DNA of 64,000 nucleotides from JAAYED01 sp040772225 (lineage in GTDB: Bacteria; Chloroflexota; Anaerolineae; UBA1429). Positions 1 to 9,001 of this stretch are shown piece after piece (position 1 is the first letter of the stretch; every line of letters begins with the position of its first letter). Location: the NCBI GenBank assembly GCA_040772225.1, contig JAXGYO010000002.1, positions 1,612,001-1,676,000 on the forward strand, read 5' to 3'. The translations under genes and the position numbers were made by a program. The notes under the pieces were generated by a model. The model had not been told where the DNA came from. It was given only the letters and a program-made list of their open reading frames with translations, and did not search any database.

Positions 1-447
1 GGGGCTGCGCGTCTCGATGCGGTCGGTCTCCACCGAAGCACCCTCGAGCACCTGGCCATAGACTTCATCGGTACTGACCTGGTGGTAGCGCTCGAGCTTG
101 AGGTCCTTGGCCGCCTCGAGAAGTACAAAGGTCCCATACACGTCGGTCATCACAAAGCTCCCCGCATCGGAGAGCGAGCGGTCCACGTGAGTCTCGGCCG
201 CAAAGTTGACGATGGTGTCGATCTGGTGCTCCGCGATGGCGCTGCGCACGCCCGCCGCGTCGCAGATATCGCCCTGAACAAAGGCGTACCTGGGGTCGTC
301 CGAGACATCCTTTAGATTATCCAGGTTGCCGGCGTAGGTAAGCTTGTCATAGACGACAATGGTATAGTCTGGATGCGCCCTGAGCATATGGTGCACAAAG
401 TTGGAGCCAATGAACCCTGCTCCGCCTGTCACAAGTATATTCTTCAT
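1..447 (-). CDS. rfbB: dTDP-glucose 4,6-dehydratase, N-terminal 149 residues (gene runs off the window)
   Basis: The enzyme converts dTDP-glucose to dTDP-4-keto-6-deoxyglucose in the dTDP-rhamnose pathway for surface glycans. The reverse strand starts at 447 with MKNILVTGGAGFIGSNFV, an NAD-binding GGxGFIGS Rossmann signature at residues 8-15. Family landmarks follow: YDKLTYAGNLDNL near residue 40, a GDI segment, NFAAETHVDRS and the STDEVYG segment carrying the catalytic Thr. The last two are highly characteristic of RmlB/RfbB within the extended SDR family. An AAGGAG sits a few bases before the ATG. The reading frame is open to base 1, so the C-terminal half lies outside the window. Other rml genes are not visible here. 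Family assignment is strong; the exact nucleotide-sugar substrate is inferred. Confidence 0.93.
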   Translation of the reverse strand, partial: MKNILVTGGAGFIGSNFVHHMLRAHPDYTIVVYDKLTYAGNLDNLKDVSDDPRYAFVQGDICDAAGVRSAIAEHQIDTIVNFAAETHVDRSLSDAGSFVMTDVYGTFVLLEAAKDLKLERYHQVSTDEVYGQVLEGASVETDRIETRSP

Positions 448-466
448 CGTTCTCCTTGCCTGTCGC

Positions 467-501
467 CAGGGCGCAGTGCCTATGACTGATCAAGCGCCCT
501 G
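467..501. repeat. inverted repeat in the divergent intergenic region
   Basis: An 8-base perfect inverted repeat (CAGGGCGC at 467-474, GCGCCCTG at 494-501) with a 19-base loop lies between the divergently transcribed rfbB and helicase genes. It could be an operator or an RNA hairpin in the rfbB leader. It has no T-run. I see no convincing promoter in the rest of 448-591. Confidence 0.35.
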
Positions 502-591
502 CCCGCGCCGTGATTCTAGACGCGCCCACGCCGTTTGCCAAGCGGTCACCGCGCGCGGCATGCCACAACGTCTTGTCAAAAAGGTAGGGTT

Positions 592-2883
592 GTGATCGCC
601 CGCGCCCTCGCCCGGTTGCAGAGCGCGCCCGATTATGCCGGGCAGATCGTCCACATCGAGATGCTGCCCGCCCGCGAGGCACGCTACGAGGCGCTAACAC
701 GTCCTCTGCCCCCGCCTTTGGAAGACATTCTGCAGCGTCGCGGCATCAGCGGCCTCTACACCCACCAGGCCTGCGCCATCGATGCGGCACGCGAGGGCGA
801 AAACGTGCTGGTGGCCACGGGCACGGCCAGCGGCAAGACCCTCTGCTACAACCTCCCTGTGTTGGAGAGGATTCTCGTCGATCCCATGGCCCGGGCGCTG
901 TATCTGTTTCCCACCAAAGCGCTGGCCCAGGACCAGACACGCTCGCTGTCCGAGCTGGTGGCCGGCAGCGCGCTCGCAGGCCTGCGCCAGGGCGTTTACG
1001 ACGGGGACACCGAGCCAGGAGCGCGCACCCGCCTGCGCCGGCATGCCTCCGTCATTCTCTCGAATCCGGACATGCTCCATGTGGGGATCCTGCCCAACCA
1101 TACTGGCTGGGCCACCTTCTTCCGGCACCTGGCCATTGTCGTACTGGACGAGGCGCATGTTTACCGGGGCATCTTTGGCTCGCATGTGGCGCTGCTGATG
1201 CGCCGCCTGCGGAGGGTGGCAGCCCAATACGGCGCGGCACCCCAATTCATCCTCTGCTCGGCGACGATTGCCAACGGCGGTGCACACGCCGAGAGGCTCA
1301 TTGGACAACCCGTCACGGTGGTCGACACCGATGGCTCGCCCGCGGGCCCACGCCAGTTTGTGTTCTGGAATCCGCCGCTGACAGACCCTCAGCATGGCAC
1401 ACGCCACAGTATAAACGCAGAGGCCGCGGGCATTCTCGCGACGCTGGTGCGCGAGGGGGTGCGCAACATCACCTTTGTGCGGGCCCGCAAGCTCGCCGAA
1501 TTGATCTATCTGTACGCGCGGGATGGACTGGCCAAAGACCAGGGAGATCTCGCCGACCGGATCGCACCCTATCGCGCTGGCTACCTGGCCGCCGAGCGGC
1601 GCGAGATCGAGCGCCGCCTGTTTTCCGGCGAATTGCTGGCCGTAGTCTCCACCAATGCCCTGGAGTTGGGGATCGATGTGGGGCATCTCGCCGCCACCGT
1701 GCTGGTCGGCTACCCGGGGACCATCGCCAGCACATGGCAGCAAGCGGGTCGTGCCGGGCGCGGCCGCGACGAGTCGCTGACCGTGCTGCTGGGGTACAGC
1801 AATCCGCTGGATCAGTATTTCATGCGCCACCCTCAGGAACTGTTCAGCCGCTCGCCCGAGCATGCACTGACCAACCCAGAGAACGCGCATCTCCTGCGCG
1901 GACACCTGCAGTGTGCAGCGTACGAGGTGCCGCTTGGCGAGCAGGACCTGGCGCTCTTTGGCCGAACGGCAAGCACGCTCCTGAGGAATCTGGTCAGTGA
2001 AGGCCTGCTGGAACGCCGTGGTGAGCGCTGGTTCTTCCCCTGGGAAGAAGCGCCGGCGCAGCGTGTCAGCCTGCGCGGCACCGAGGGAGACCCCTTCCTG
2101 CTGCTGGACACCTCCGACGACAACGCCGTACTGGAGGAGTTGGACGCAGCGGGCGCCTTTTTCCGGGTGTATCCGGGCGCGATCCATCTGCATCAGGGGC
2201 GCTCCTACCTGATCACCGAGTTGGACCTGGCGCACCATATCGCACTCGCCGAACCCACCGAGGCGGCCTACTACACTGAGCCCGTGGAAGACAATCAGGT
2301 CGAGGTGATCCGCTCGACGCGCGCCCGAACAGACCTCGCTACTGAGGCCTACCTGGGACGGGTGCGTGTGACGGTACAGGTGTTGGGATACCGCCAGCAC
2401 GAGCAGTTTACAGGGGCCACCCGGGGCGAGTTCGATCTGGCACTTCCCCCGCAGTCCTACGAGACCGAGGCGCTCTGGTTCGGCCTGCCCGAGGGCGCGC
2501 GCCACGACGTGCTCTCGCAGAACCTCGATCTCGCCGGTGGGCTGCACGCGGTGGAACATGCGGTGATCGGGATGCTGCCGCTGTTCGCCATGTGCGATCG
2601 TAACGACATCGGGGGCGTCTCGACGCTGCTGCACCCCGATACCGGCGCAGCCCAGGTGTTTGTGTATGACGCCTATCCGGGAGGGGTGGGCATCGCTGCC
2701 GAGGGCTTGAAGATGCTCCAGGATCTCTGGGAGCGCACCCTGGAACTCGTGAGCGAGTGCCCCTGTGCTGAAGGATGCCCTTCGTGCATCCAATCGCCCA
2801 GATGCGGCAACAATAACGAGCCGTTGGACAAGGCAGCCGCAGTGCTCATACTGCGCGCGCTACTGGGCGATTACGACTCGTAG
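592..2883 (+). CDS. MrfA/YprA-like DEAH-box helicase with C-terminal Cys-rich DUF1998 domain
   Basis: Superfamily 2 helicase of 763 residues, like Bacillus MrfA (YprA), which acts in repair of mitomycin-type DNA damage. Visible in order: THQ (Q-motif-like), Walker A GTASGKT with Lys82, DEAH box at 186-189, CSATIAN (motif III), a second RecA domain with STNALELGIDVGHL and QQAGRAGRG (motif VI). A C-terminal DUF1998 part carries a compact cysteine cluster, Cys723, 725, 729, 732 and 738, likely a metal site. I chose GTG 592 because AAGGTAGGG lies just upstream; an in-frame ATG at 535 would add 19 residues. The last 13 bases overlap the convergent scpA gene. The usual partner exonuclease MrfB is not in this window. 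Substrate and repair role are inferred from the family. Confidence 0.88.
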   Translation: MIARALARLQSAPDYAGQIVHIEMLPAREARYEALTRPLPPPLEDILQRRGISGLYTHQACAIDAAREGENVLVATGTASGKTLCYNLPVLERILVDPMARALYLFPTKALAQDQTRSLSELVAGSALAGLRQGVYDGDTEPGARTRLRRHASVILSNPDMLHVGILPNHTGWATFFRHLAIVVLDEAHVYRGIFGSHVALLMRRLRRVAAQYGAAPQFILCSATIANGGAHAERLIGQPVTVVDTDGSPAGPRQFVFWNPPLTDPQHGTRHSINAEAAGILATLVREGVRNITFVRARKLAELIYLYARDGLAKDQGDLADRIAPYRAGYLAAERREIERRLFSGELLAVVSTNALELGIDVGHLAATVLVGYPGTIASTWQQAGRAGRGRDESLTVLLGYSNPLDQYFMRHPQELFSRSPEHALTNPENAHLLRGHLQCAAYEVPLGEQDLALFGRTASTLLRNLVSEGLLERRGERWFFPWEEAPAQRVSLRGTEGDPFLLLDTSDDNAVLEELDAAGAFFRVYPGAIHLHQGRSYLITELDLAHHIALAEPTEAAYYTEPVEDNQVEVIRSTRARTDLATEAYLGRVRVTVQVLGYRQHEQFTGATRGEFDLALPPQSYETEALWFGLPEGARHDVLSQNLDLAGGLHAVEHAVIGMLPLFAMCDRNDIGGVSTLLHPDTGAAQVFVYDAYPGGVGIAAEGLKMLQDLWERTLELVSECPCAEGCPSCIQSPRCGNNNEPLDKAAAVLILRALLGDYDS

Positions 2884-3689
2884 ACTGTCTCTGTCTCAGA
2901 GGTGTCTGGCGATAGATCAGGATCGGGCACGCGCGCCTCTACATAGATCTCGCCAAAAGGCCGCTCCTGGATGGCGCGCACGCGCTGCTGCTTCATCAGC
3001 TCCAGCAACGCGAGAAAGGTGACGATCACCTCCAGCCGGCTGCGCGCCGAGCGCAGCAGCGTGCTGAACCGTACCCGCGGGTAGCGACCCACACGGTCGA
3101 GGATCAGGGAGATACAGTCGCCGATGTGCACGCTGAGCGGCGCAACGACATCATCCACAGGCTGTAGCGGCGGGTGCGCCTCCAGCACCTGGCGAAACGC
3201 GGTGATCAGATCGGCGAGCGTGGCATCGCCCGGCTTTAGCCGGAGCTCCACATGAGGCGGCGGGGCAGCCCGGGGAAAAGTACGCCGGCCGCTCTCCTCA
3301 ATCTCGCGTAGCCGAGCCGCTGTTTCCTTGAATCGCTTGTACTGGCGCAGTTGAGCGACGAGATCGTCCTCATCGACCGGGACTTCATCGCCCTCGGCGG
3401 GTGCCTCAGGACGTGGCAACAAGACCCGCGACTTGATCACGATCAGGCGTCCAGCTACCTGCAGGAAATCGGCGAGCTGAGCGGCAGAGCGCTCTTGCAC
3501 CTCCGCCAGATGCGCCAGGTATTGATCAGTCACCAGCGCCAGCGAGACGGTAGTGATGTCCAGTTCCTCTCGCTCGATCAAACGGAGCAAGAGATCCAGC
3601 GGACCCTGATAGACTTCGAGCTCGACCCGATACCCAGGCAATCTGACCTCCTCAAGAAGCCTCTCAATCATAGTCCCGGAGAGGCCCAT
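2871..3689 (-). CDS. scpA: segregation and condensation protein A (kleisin)
   Basis: The kleisin subunit bridges the heads of the SMC dimer in the bacterial condensin complex. The product has 272 residues. The N-terminal block YRVELEVYQGPLDLLLRLIEREELDITTVSLALVTDQYL is cut here for length but begins at residue 20 and is the ScpA family signature; ADFLQVAGRLIVIKSRVLLP follows. The C-terminal winged-helix region (FLALLELMKQQRVRAIQERPFGEI) should contact the SMC head. ATG 3689 is used, but an in-frame ATG at 3671 is equally plausible because no strong ribosome-binding site separates them. scpB, the normal partner, is not adjacent, and the gene ends 13 bases inside the convergent helicase gene. 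Between 3690 and 3788 I see only the ribosome-binding site of the next gene. Confidence 0.94.
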   Translation of the reverse strand: MGLSGTMIERLLEEVRLPGYRVELEVYQGPLDLLLRLIEREELDITTVSLALVTDQYLAHLAEVQERSAAQLADFLQVAGRLIVIKSRVLLPRPEAPAEGDEVPVDEDDLVAQLRQYKRFKETAARLREIEESGRRTFPRAAPPPHVELRLKPGDATLADLITAFRQVLEAHPPLQPVDDVVAPLSVHIGDCISLILDRVGRYPRVRFSTLLRSARSRLEVIVTFLALLELMKQQRVRAIQERPFGEIYVEARVPDPDLSPDTSETETVYES

Positions 3690-3788
3690 TGTCGATTCAG
3701 CTTCCCAGGGCGGGGAGCGCGAAAGTTGGCCAGAGAGAGCAATATGGGTTAAGCTTGGCTCTACGATCCCTGTCCAGCAGGAGTGGTC

Positions 3789-4901
3789 ATGCTCAGTCTA
3801 AAACCAGACTATGAGAACAGCGCGCAGCGTATCGCGGCCTTCTGGGAGCGCGAGATCGTCGACCGCCCGGTGGTCCAGTTCTCGCTTTCGCGTCCAATTG
3901 AGGAGCGCGTGGCCCTGCCCGTGTCCAATCATGCCACTCTGCGGGAGCGCTGGCTGGATGCGGACTATCAGGCAAAGTACATGCTCGCCCACCTCAGCAA
4001 CCAGGAATTCCTCGGCGACACGCTGCCTGTGGCCATGCCGAATCTGGGACCGGAGATCTTTGCCGCCTTTTACGGGTGTCCGCTGCATTTTGGCGAGTCC
4101 ACCTCATGGACCGACCCCATCCTAGACGATTGGTCGCGGGCCGACGAGGTCCGGTTTGACCCACAGAGCCCCTACCTGGCCAGTCTGCACGAGTTCACAG
4201 AGGCCTTTCTCGAGGTCGGGCGCGGGATATTCATCACGGGCATGACTGATTGGCACCCGGGCGGCGACTGGCTGGCCGCGCTACGCGATCCGGCCAACCT
4301 GGCGGTCGACCTCATCGCCAATCCTGAGGATGTGCTTCAGATACTTGAGCGGGCGGAAAAGGACTATATGCGGATCTATGACGTGTTTTACGCCAAGCTC
4401 CGCGCGGCGGGACAGCCTATCACAACCTGGCTCCCTTTAATGTCCGAGGGCCGCTACTATGTGCCCTCGAACGACTTTTCTTACATGATCTCCAACGCCA
4501 TGTTCGAGCGCTTTTTCCTGCCCGGGCTGATCCGTGAGTGCCAGTTCCTCGACCGCTCGATCTACCACCTGGACGGCCCTGGGGCGCTCAGGCACCTGGA
4601 CTCGATTCTCGGCATTGCCGAGCTCGGTGCCGTGCAGTGGGTATATGGTGCGGGCAACGAGGGCTATCACCGCTGGGTGGACGTGTACCGCCGCATCCAG
4701 GCCGCGGGCAAAGGCGCAGAGGTCATCTGCAGCATGAGCGAGGTCGATCAGGTGATGGAAACGCTGTCGCCGCGGGGGCTGTTTCTCAGCGTAGAGGGCG
4801 TGCCCTCCCGCGAAGCGGGGCTGGATCTGCTTTCGCGACTATCGCGCTGGTGCACGGGCCGGCAGTGGCCAGGGGCCGATCTGGTTACCACCGAGGCCTA
4901 G
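3789..4901 (+). CDS. uroporphyrinogen decarboxylase (URO-D)-superfamily protein
   Basis: The 370-residue protein resembles the URO-D/corrinoid methyltransferase superfamily of TIM barrels rather than true HemE. Such proteins are common in sugar-utilisation clusters, where their reactions are mostly unknown. Features include an N-terminal RIAAFWEREIVDRPVVQF, a central GMTDWHPGGDWLAALRDP, and a C-terminal half with FFLPGLIREC, a YHLDGPGALRHLDSIL stretch (the superfamily pattern of a His-Asp-Gly with a Leu-rich helix) and GAVQWVYGAGN. ATG 3789 is preceded by AGGAG at 3779-3783; the GTG two codons earlier has no room for a site. The GH4 gene follows 72 bases later on the same strand, suggesting a shared transcript. 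Substrate unknown. Confidence 0.7.
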   Translation: MLSLKPDYENSAQRIAAFWEREIVDRPVVQFSLSRPIEERVALPVSNHATLRERWLDADYQAKYMLAHLSNQEFLGDTLPVAMPNLGPEIFAAFYGCPLHFGESTSWTDPILDDWSRADEVRFDPQSPYLASLHEFTEAFLEVGRGIFITGMTDWHPGGDWLAALRDPANLAVDLIANPEDVLQILERAEKDYMRIYDVFYAKLRAAGQPITTWLPLMSEGRYYVPSNDFSYMISNAMFERFFLPGLIRECQFLDRSIYHLDGPGALRHLDSILGIAELGAVQWVYGAGNEGYHRWVDVYRRIQAAGKGAEVICSMSEVDQVMETLSPRGLFLSVEGVPSREAGLDLLSRLSRWCTGRQWPGADLVTTEA

Positions 4902-4973
4902 ACATCGCTAACGTGCACTTCTATACTGCGGGCGCATGACTGAATTAGGTATTTGGCGGAAGGAGCCTTGACA

Positions 4974-6395
4974 ATGATCAAGATCGCAATGATCGGGGCT
5001 GGAAGTATCGGGTTTACACGACGACTGATGATGGACATCCTGGCCGTCGAGGAACTCAGGGACACCGAGTTCCGCTTTATGGATATCAGTGCCGAGAACC
5101 TGGAGATGGTCACCAACCTGAGCCGCAAGCTCATCGCAGACAACAAGGTGTCGGCGACCATCATCCCGACTATGGACCAGCGCGAGGCGATCACCGGCGC
5201 TGACTATGTCTTTTGTATCGCGCGCGTGGGCGGGCTGGAGGCCTTTGGCTACGACGTGGAGATCCCGCTCAAGTACGGCGTAGACCAGTGCGTGGGCGAC
5301 ACGCTGGGGCCCGGCGGTATCTTTTACGCTTTGCGCACGATCCCGGTGTTGCTCGGTATCGCTCGCGATATGCGGGAACTGGCGCCCAATGCGCTCCTGC
5401 TGAACTATTCCAACCCGATGGCGATGAACTCGTGGGCCGTGCGCCGCGCCGGCGGCGTGTTCTATGTGGGCCTGTGCCACGGCGTGCAGGGCGGCCACGA
5501 GCTGATCGCTCGGGCCCTCGGCCTTCCTCCCAGCGAGGTCGACTATGTCTGCGCTGGCATCAACCACCAGACCTGGTATATCCAGGTAACCCATCGCGGC
5601 AAAGATATGCTGCCCTATCTTCATGAGGCGATCTCACAGAATCCAGAGATCGCCAAGCATGAGCCGGTGCGCCTGGATATCCTGAAACGCTTTGGCTACT
5701 TTTCCACCGAGTCCAACGGACACCTGTCCGAGTACGTGCCCTGGTACCGCAAGCGCCCCGAGGAGCTGGACCGCTGGATCTACCCCGACGTCTGGATCGA
5801 CGGACCCACGGCCGGGTACCTGAACCACTGCCGGGCGCGGGCCGACGAATACCGCGAGATGTATCCGAAATGGATGAGCGGCGAGGTGGAGTACATCCAC
5901 CTCGGCGATCGCTCCAGCGAGCACGGCTCGTACATCATCGAAGCGCTGGAGACGGGGCGCATCTACCGGGGCCATTTCAACGTTGAGAACCAGGGCCTGA
6001 TCACCAACCTGCCGGACGGCTGCACCATCGAGATCCCGGCCTACGTGGATCGCAACGGCATCAGTCCCGCCTTTGTGGGGCCGCTGCCCGAGCCCTGCGC
6101 CGCCACCTGCCGGGTGAGCATCAGCGTCCAGCAGATGACCGTGCAGGCGGCGCTCACCGGTGACCGCGATCTGGTCAAGCTGGCACTCCTGCACGACCCC
6201 CTGACCGCCGCGGTCTGCAATCCGGACGAGATCTGGGCCATGGCCGATGAGATGTTCGCAGCGCTGGCCCCCTGGATGCCCCAGTTCAATGGCGAGGGCC
6301 AGACCTGGCCCGATATCCCGGCCCCAAACAACCGGACGTTGCGGATCGTGCGCCCGGCGGGGGATGACCTGCCGCCCAGCCTCGCGGGCCGCTAG
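4974..6395 (+). CDS. glycoside hydrolase family 4 (alpha-galactosidase/alpha-glucuronidase type)
   Basis: GH4 enzymes cleave glycosides by an NAD+ and divalent-metal dependent redox-elimination mechanism in the cytoplasm. The 473-residue product has the dinucleotide-binding MIGAGSIGFT (GxGSxGF at 8-14), the NP motif in NYSNPMAMN (144-151), metal-binding Cys168-His169 within CHGVQGG, and GINHQTW with His198. This matches the family's Cys/His metal pair. The CHGVQG form is closer to alpha-galactosidase and alpha-glucuronidase branches than to 6-phospho-glucosidases. ATG 4974 has GGAAGGAG about eight bases upstream; the upstream in-frame GTG is rejected. It ends just before a perfect bidirectional terminator. 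The exact sugar cannot be read from the sequence. Confidence 0.88.
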   Translation: MIKIAMIGAGSIGFTRRLMMDILAVEELRDTEFRFMDISAENLEMVTNLSRKLIADNKVSATIIPTMDQREAITGADYVFCIARVGGLEAFGYDVEIPLKYGVDQCVGDTLGPGGIFYALRTIPVLLGIARDMRELAPNALLLNYSNPMAMNSWAVRRAGGVFYVGLCHGVQGGHELIARALGLPPSEVDYVCAGINHQTWYIQVTHRGKDMLPYLHEAISQNPEIAKHEPVRLDILKRFGYFSTESNGHLSEYVPWYRKRPEELDRWIYPDVWIDGPTAGYLNHCRARADEYREMYPKWMSGEVEYIHLGDRSSEHGSYIIEALETGRIYRGHFNVENQGLITNLPDGCTIEIPAYVDRNGISPAFVGPLPEPCAATCRVSISVQQMTVQAALTGDRDLVKLALLHDPLTAAVCNPDEIWAMADEMFAALAPWMPQFNGEGQTWPDIPAPNNRTLRIVRPAGDDLPPSLAGR

Positions 6396-6402
6396 CAGTG
6401 AA

Positions 6403-6435
6403 ACGGGCCCTTGCTCAGGTTGAGCAAGGGCCCGT
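6403..6435. terminator. bidirectional intrinsic terminator
   Basis: A perfect 15-base inverted repeat (6403-6417 with 6421-6435, 3-base loop) lies between the ends of the convergent GH4 and Fe-S flavoprotein genes. It is GC-rich and suits termination in both directions. Confidence 0.85.
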
Positions 6436-6454
6436 TATCTTATGTCGGCGGAGG

Positions 6455-7036
6455 CTATTTGCGCTCGTTGACCGCTGCCACCATGCGGCGCGCGAGGTTC
6501 TCTACGGTTTTCAGGCCCACCGCATCCTCCGCCGCGCGCCCCACGATCGCGGCGCCCGAATGACTGTAGCCCGGTCCGTCGGCGATGGTATACATATCCT
6601 GCTGCAGGAAGAACGTCTGCATGTTCTGCAGAGTCAGCTCCTGGCCGCCATTGCGGAAACCGCCACAGGCGATTCCCGCGCCCACCTTGCCACTCAGCTC
6701 GAATCGCCCGCCGGTGCGGAACAGGACGGTGCGGTCGCAAAATACCTTCATCTGCCCGGTGACCATGCCCATGTATACGGGAGAGGCCAGGATCAGGCCG
6801 TCGCAGGCGCGCAGCGCATCATAGACCGGCACCATGTCGTCGTCGTACACACAGTCGCCCGAGCGACAGGCAAAGCACCCATCGCAGAATCCGATGTCTA
6901 GATCTGACAGCGCGATATACTGGGTGGCCACGCCCAACTCCTCAACAACGCGCAATGCGTAGCGGAGCGCATAGGCTGTGTTGCCGTCGCGGTGCGGGCT
7001 GCCACAGATGCCCAGAATCGTCCTGGCAGGTTGCAT
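6455..7036 (-). CDS. iron-sulfur flavoprotein (NADPH-dependent FMN reductase fold)
   Basis: Flavodoxin-like electron carrier of 193 residues. It begins with a typical FMN-phosphate loop, GICGSPHRDGNTAYAL, and contains the compact cysteine motif CDGCFACRSGDC (Cx2Cx2Cx4C) that binds a 4Fe-4S cluster in the Isf family. SPVYMGMVTGQMKVFCDR and CGGFRNGGQE are standard for this fold. The ATG at 7036 is supported by AGAAGGAACGG directly upstream; the longer reading frame to 7078 lacks such a site. It lies 26 bases downstream of the SDR gene on the same strand, so the two are probably co-transcribed. The physiological partner is unknown; sugar-acid redox metabolism or oxygen/peroxide reduction are both possible. 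Confidence 0.86.
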   Translation of the reverse strand: MQPARTILGICGSPHRDGNTAYALRYALRVVEELGVATQYIALSDLDIGFCDGCFACRSGDCVYDDDMVPVYDALRACDGLILASPVYMGMVTGQMKVFCDRTVLFRTGGRFELSGKVGAGIACGGFRNGGQELTLQNMQTFFLQQDMYTIADGPGYSHSGAAIVGRAAEDAVGLKTVENLARRMVAAVNERK

Positions 7037-7062
7037 CCGTTCCTTCTCTCCCTCAGGCTGTA

Positions 7063-7872
7063 TCAGGCACCCAACCACCCGCCATCCACGGGCAGGATGT
7101 GGCCATTGACGAAATTCGAAGCGTCGGACGCCAGGAAGACCACCGGACCGAACAGGTCTTCCAGCTCACCGGGGCGCTTCATGGGAATACGGCTCAGGAT
7201 CCAGGCCCGTGTGGTGGGATCGTCCAGCATCGGCGCGGCCATAGCCGTGCGCGTAAAGACCGGCGCGATGCCGTTGACGTTGATGCCCTGTGGCCCCCAT
7301 TCGATCGCCATCGAATGCGTAAGCTGATTCACGGCACCCTTGCTGGGGGCATAGGCGGCATCCTGCGCGCGACCCTGAAAGCCCCGCACGGAGGAGATAT
7401 TGATGATTTTGCCCTTGCCCTGCGCCAGCATCACCCGCGCAGCGTGCTTGCAACAGAGAAACACCGATTTCAGGTTGACATCCATCACCCGTTGCCAGGC
7501 ATCGACGTCGAACTCGGCCATGGGCTCCAGATGCACGATGCCCTGGCTGTTGACCAGGATGTCGATGCGGCCGTACGTATCGGTCATGTGCGCCATCAGG
7601 CGTGCCACCTGCACCTCTTCGGTGGCATCCAACGCGAACGAGGTTCCGCGGCGCCCGAGCTTGCAGATAGCCTCGGCGGTCTCGTCCAGCCCTCCCGGAC
7701 CTCGGCTGGCGACACAGACATCGGCACCCGCGGCAGCCAGCGCCAGCGCCATGGCCCGCCCCAGGCCTTTGGTGCCACCGACGACCAGCGCCGCACGGCC
7801 GTCCAGGTCGAACATCGCTGGTACGGATCTGGCTGCTTCGACCAGGCGCACCAACTCGCTATTATCAGTCAT
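7063..7872 (-). CDS. short-chain dehydrogenase/reductase (gluconate 5-dehydrogenase-like)
   Basis: Classical SDR of 269 residues that reduces or oxidises a carbonyl/alcohol with NAD(P). The cofactor loop GGTKGLG is at 32-38, NSQG at 108-111, structural Asn133 in DVNLK, Ser160/161 in NISS, and the catalytic Tyr174-x3-Lys178 in YAPSK. The C-terminal FLASDASNFVNGHILPVDGGW is typical of SDRs that act on sugar acids and 3-oxoacyl substrates. The ATG at 7872 has a perfect GGAGGT upstream; the 51-codon extension to 8025 runs through non-conserved sequence. Its neighbours (FAH-fold hydrolase, GH4, GH106) favour a sugar or sugar-acid substrate, but this is inference. Confidence 0.9.
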   Translation of the reverse strand: MTDNSELVRLVEAARSVPAMFDLDGRAALVVGGTKGLGRAMALALAAAGADVCVASRGPGGLDETAEAICKLGRRGTSFALDATEEVQVARLMAHMTDTYGRIDILVNSQGIVHLEPMAEFDVDAWQRVMDVNLKSVFLCCKHAARVMLAQGKGKIINISSVRGFQGRAQDAAYAPSKGAVNQLTHSMAIEWGPQGINVNGIAPVFTRTAMAAPMLDDPTTRAWILSRIPMKRPGELEDLFGPVVFLASDASNFVNGHILPVDGGWLGA

Positions 7873-8034
7873 GGTTACCTCCAGGATGACGTACGAGGAT
7901 TGTAGCCTTCCGCTAGCATGACCGTCAAACCAGGAGCGTCGGACCGACAGGCCTGCCCCTCCCCAAATGCGACTGGAGCCTTCTATGACACGGACATGGC
8001 CCCCGACTGCGTATGCCTGTTTCACGAGTAAACG

Positions 8035-8058
8035 GGGGCGCGTCTGGCGACGCGCCCC
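8035..8058 (-). terminator. intrinsic terminator-like hairpin after the SIMPL gene
   Basis: A perfect 10-base stem (8035-8044 with 8049-8058, loop of 4) lies 33 bases beyond the stop of the reverse-strand SIMPL gene, followed on that strand by a short T-run. The rest of 7873-8090 shows no gene. Confidence 0.65.
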
Positions 8059-8090
8059 GGATGATTGGATGTGACCTGTTCTGCAAGACC

Positions 8091-8852
8091 CTACTGGATC
8101 GCGTACACCACCTGCAATTGCGCGGAGTAGTCCAGGCTGCCAACGCTGATCGGACCTGCCCCGCCGCCGCCCATGCCCATCGCGGCCTCGCGCGTCACGG
8201 GATACACCGACGACCCTATCACCTCACTGACGCTCACTACGGCACCGACCTCGAGGCCCATCAGTTCGGCCAGTTCTTCGGCCTTGGCCTTGGCATCGAC
8301 GGCAGCCTTGGCCCGGGCGTCCGCCGCGAGCTCCGCCTTGTCCTCAATCGTAAAGTTGATCCCCTGGATGGAGTTGGCTCCGTTATCTATGGCCGCATCC
8401 AGAATGGCGCCCAGATTGTCCAGGTCACGTACCGTCACTGTGACGATGTTGTTCACTCTGTAGATCGGCTTGGCATCGTCGCCGACCATGTCGGACCGCG
8501 AGCCATAGTCCGTCCACACGCCATATCCGCTGGTGCGGATATCCGCCGCGACAACACCTTCCGCCTTGAAGGCACCCAGCAGGGCCTCCATGACGTCTGC
8601 CGACTCACCGGTCGCTTCCTGAACCGAGTCTCCAACCACCTCAACACCGATCATGGCCACAGCCTGATCGGGCTCTGCGGACACTGTGCCCTCGCCGACC
8701 ACGGTGATCGTGCGCGTCGTGTCCACGACTGCCGCTGTGGTTGTCGTAGACTGAGCAGCAACGCCACCCAGTAATCCGGGCAGGGCATAGAGCCCACCCA
8801 CTACCAGCAAACCGATAATCACACCCACTGCTACGAACCCATACTTGCGCAT
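8091..8852 (-). CDS. SIMPL domain (DUF541) secreted/membrane-anchored protein
   Basis: The product has 253 residues. It opens with MRKYGFVAVGVIIGLLVVGG, a charged N-terminus plus a hydrophobic segment (about residues 6-28) that acts as a signal peptide or anchor. A Thr-rich linker follows, then TITVVGEGTVSAEPDQAVAMIGVEV, the hallmark start of SIMPL/DUF541 (the Brucella BP26/YggE family). The C-terminal AVDAKAKAEELAELMGLEVGAVVSVSE is also diagnostic. GGAGGAACTGTG precedes ATG 8852. YggE-type proteins are linked to oxidative stress and form ring-shaped assemblies in Brucella, but no enzymatic role is established. It is transcribed divergently from the FAH gene. Confidence 0.9.
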   Translation of the reverse strand: MRKYGFVAVGVIIGLLVVGGLYALPGLLGGVAAQSTTTTAAVVDTTRTITVVGEGTVSAEPDQAVAMIGVEVVGDSVQEATGESADVMEALLGAFKAEGVVAADIRTSGYGVWTDYGSRSDMVGDDAKPIYRVNNIVTVTVRDLDNLGAILDAAIDNGANSIQGINFTIEDKAELAADARAKAAVDAKAKAEELAELMGLEVGAVVSVSEVIGSSVYPVTREAAMGMGGGGAGPISVGSLDYSAQLQVVYAIQ

Positions 8853-8927
8853 CACAGTTCCTCCACGAAATCGTTTGTTGTGCGAACATGTATCAGACGC
8901 GCCAGGACCCCGGAAGGTTCCCGCATC

Positions 8928-8956
8928 TTGACGGTTATCCGCTGCGCTTTTAGAAT
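8928..8956 (+). promoter_or_regulatory. sigma70-type promoter of the FAH-GH106 operon
   Basis: TTGACG at 8928-8933 and TAGAAT at 8951-8956 are separated by exactly 17 bases. They lie about 45 bases before ATG 9002 in the divergent gap with the SIMPL gene. Confidence 0.75.
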
Positions 8957-9001
8957 GCCTGCGTAGGATAACCAATTCGAACGGCGAGAGGATGTATACC
9001 G

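Noticed and set aside
694..2793. 699-codon reverse-strand frame across the helicase gene
   Set aside because: Overlaps a well-supported helicase gene and has no recognisable domain; it is a GC-rich shadow.
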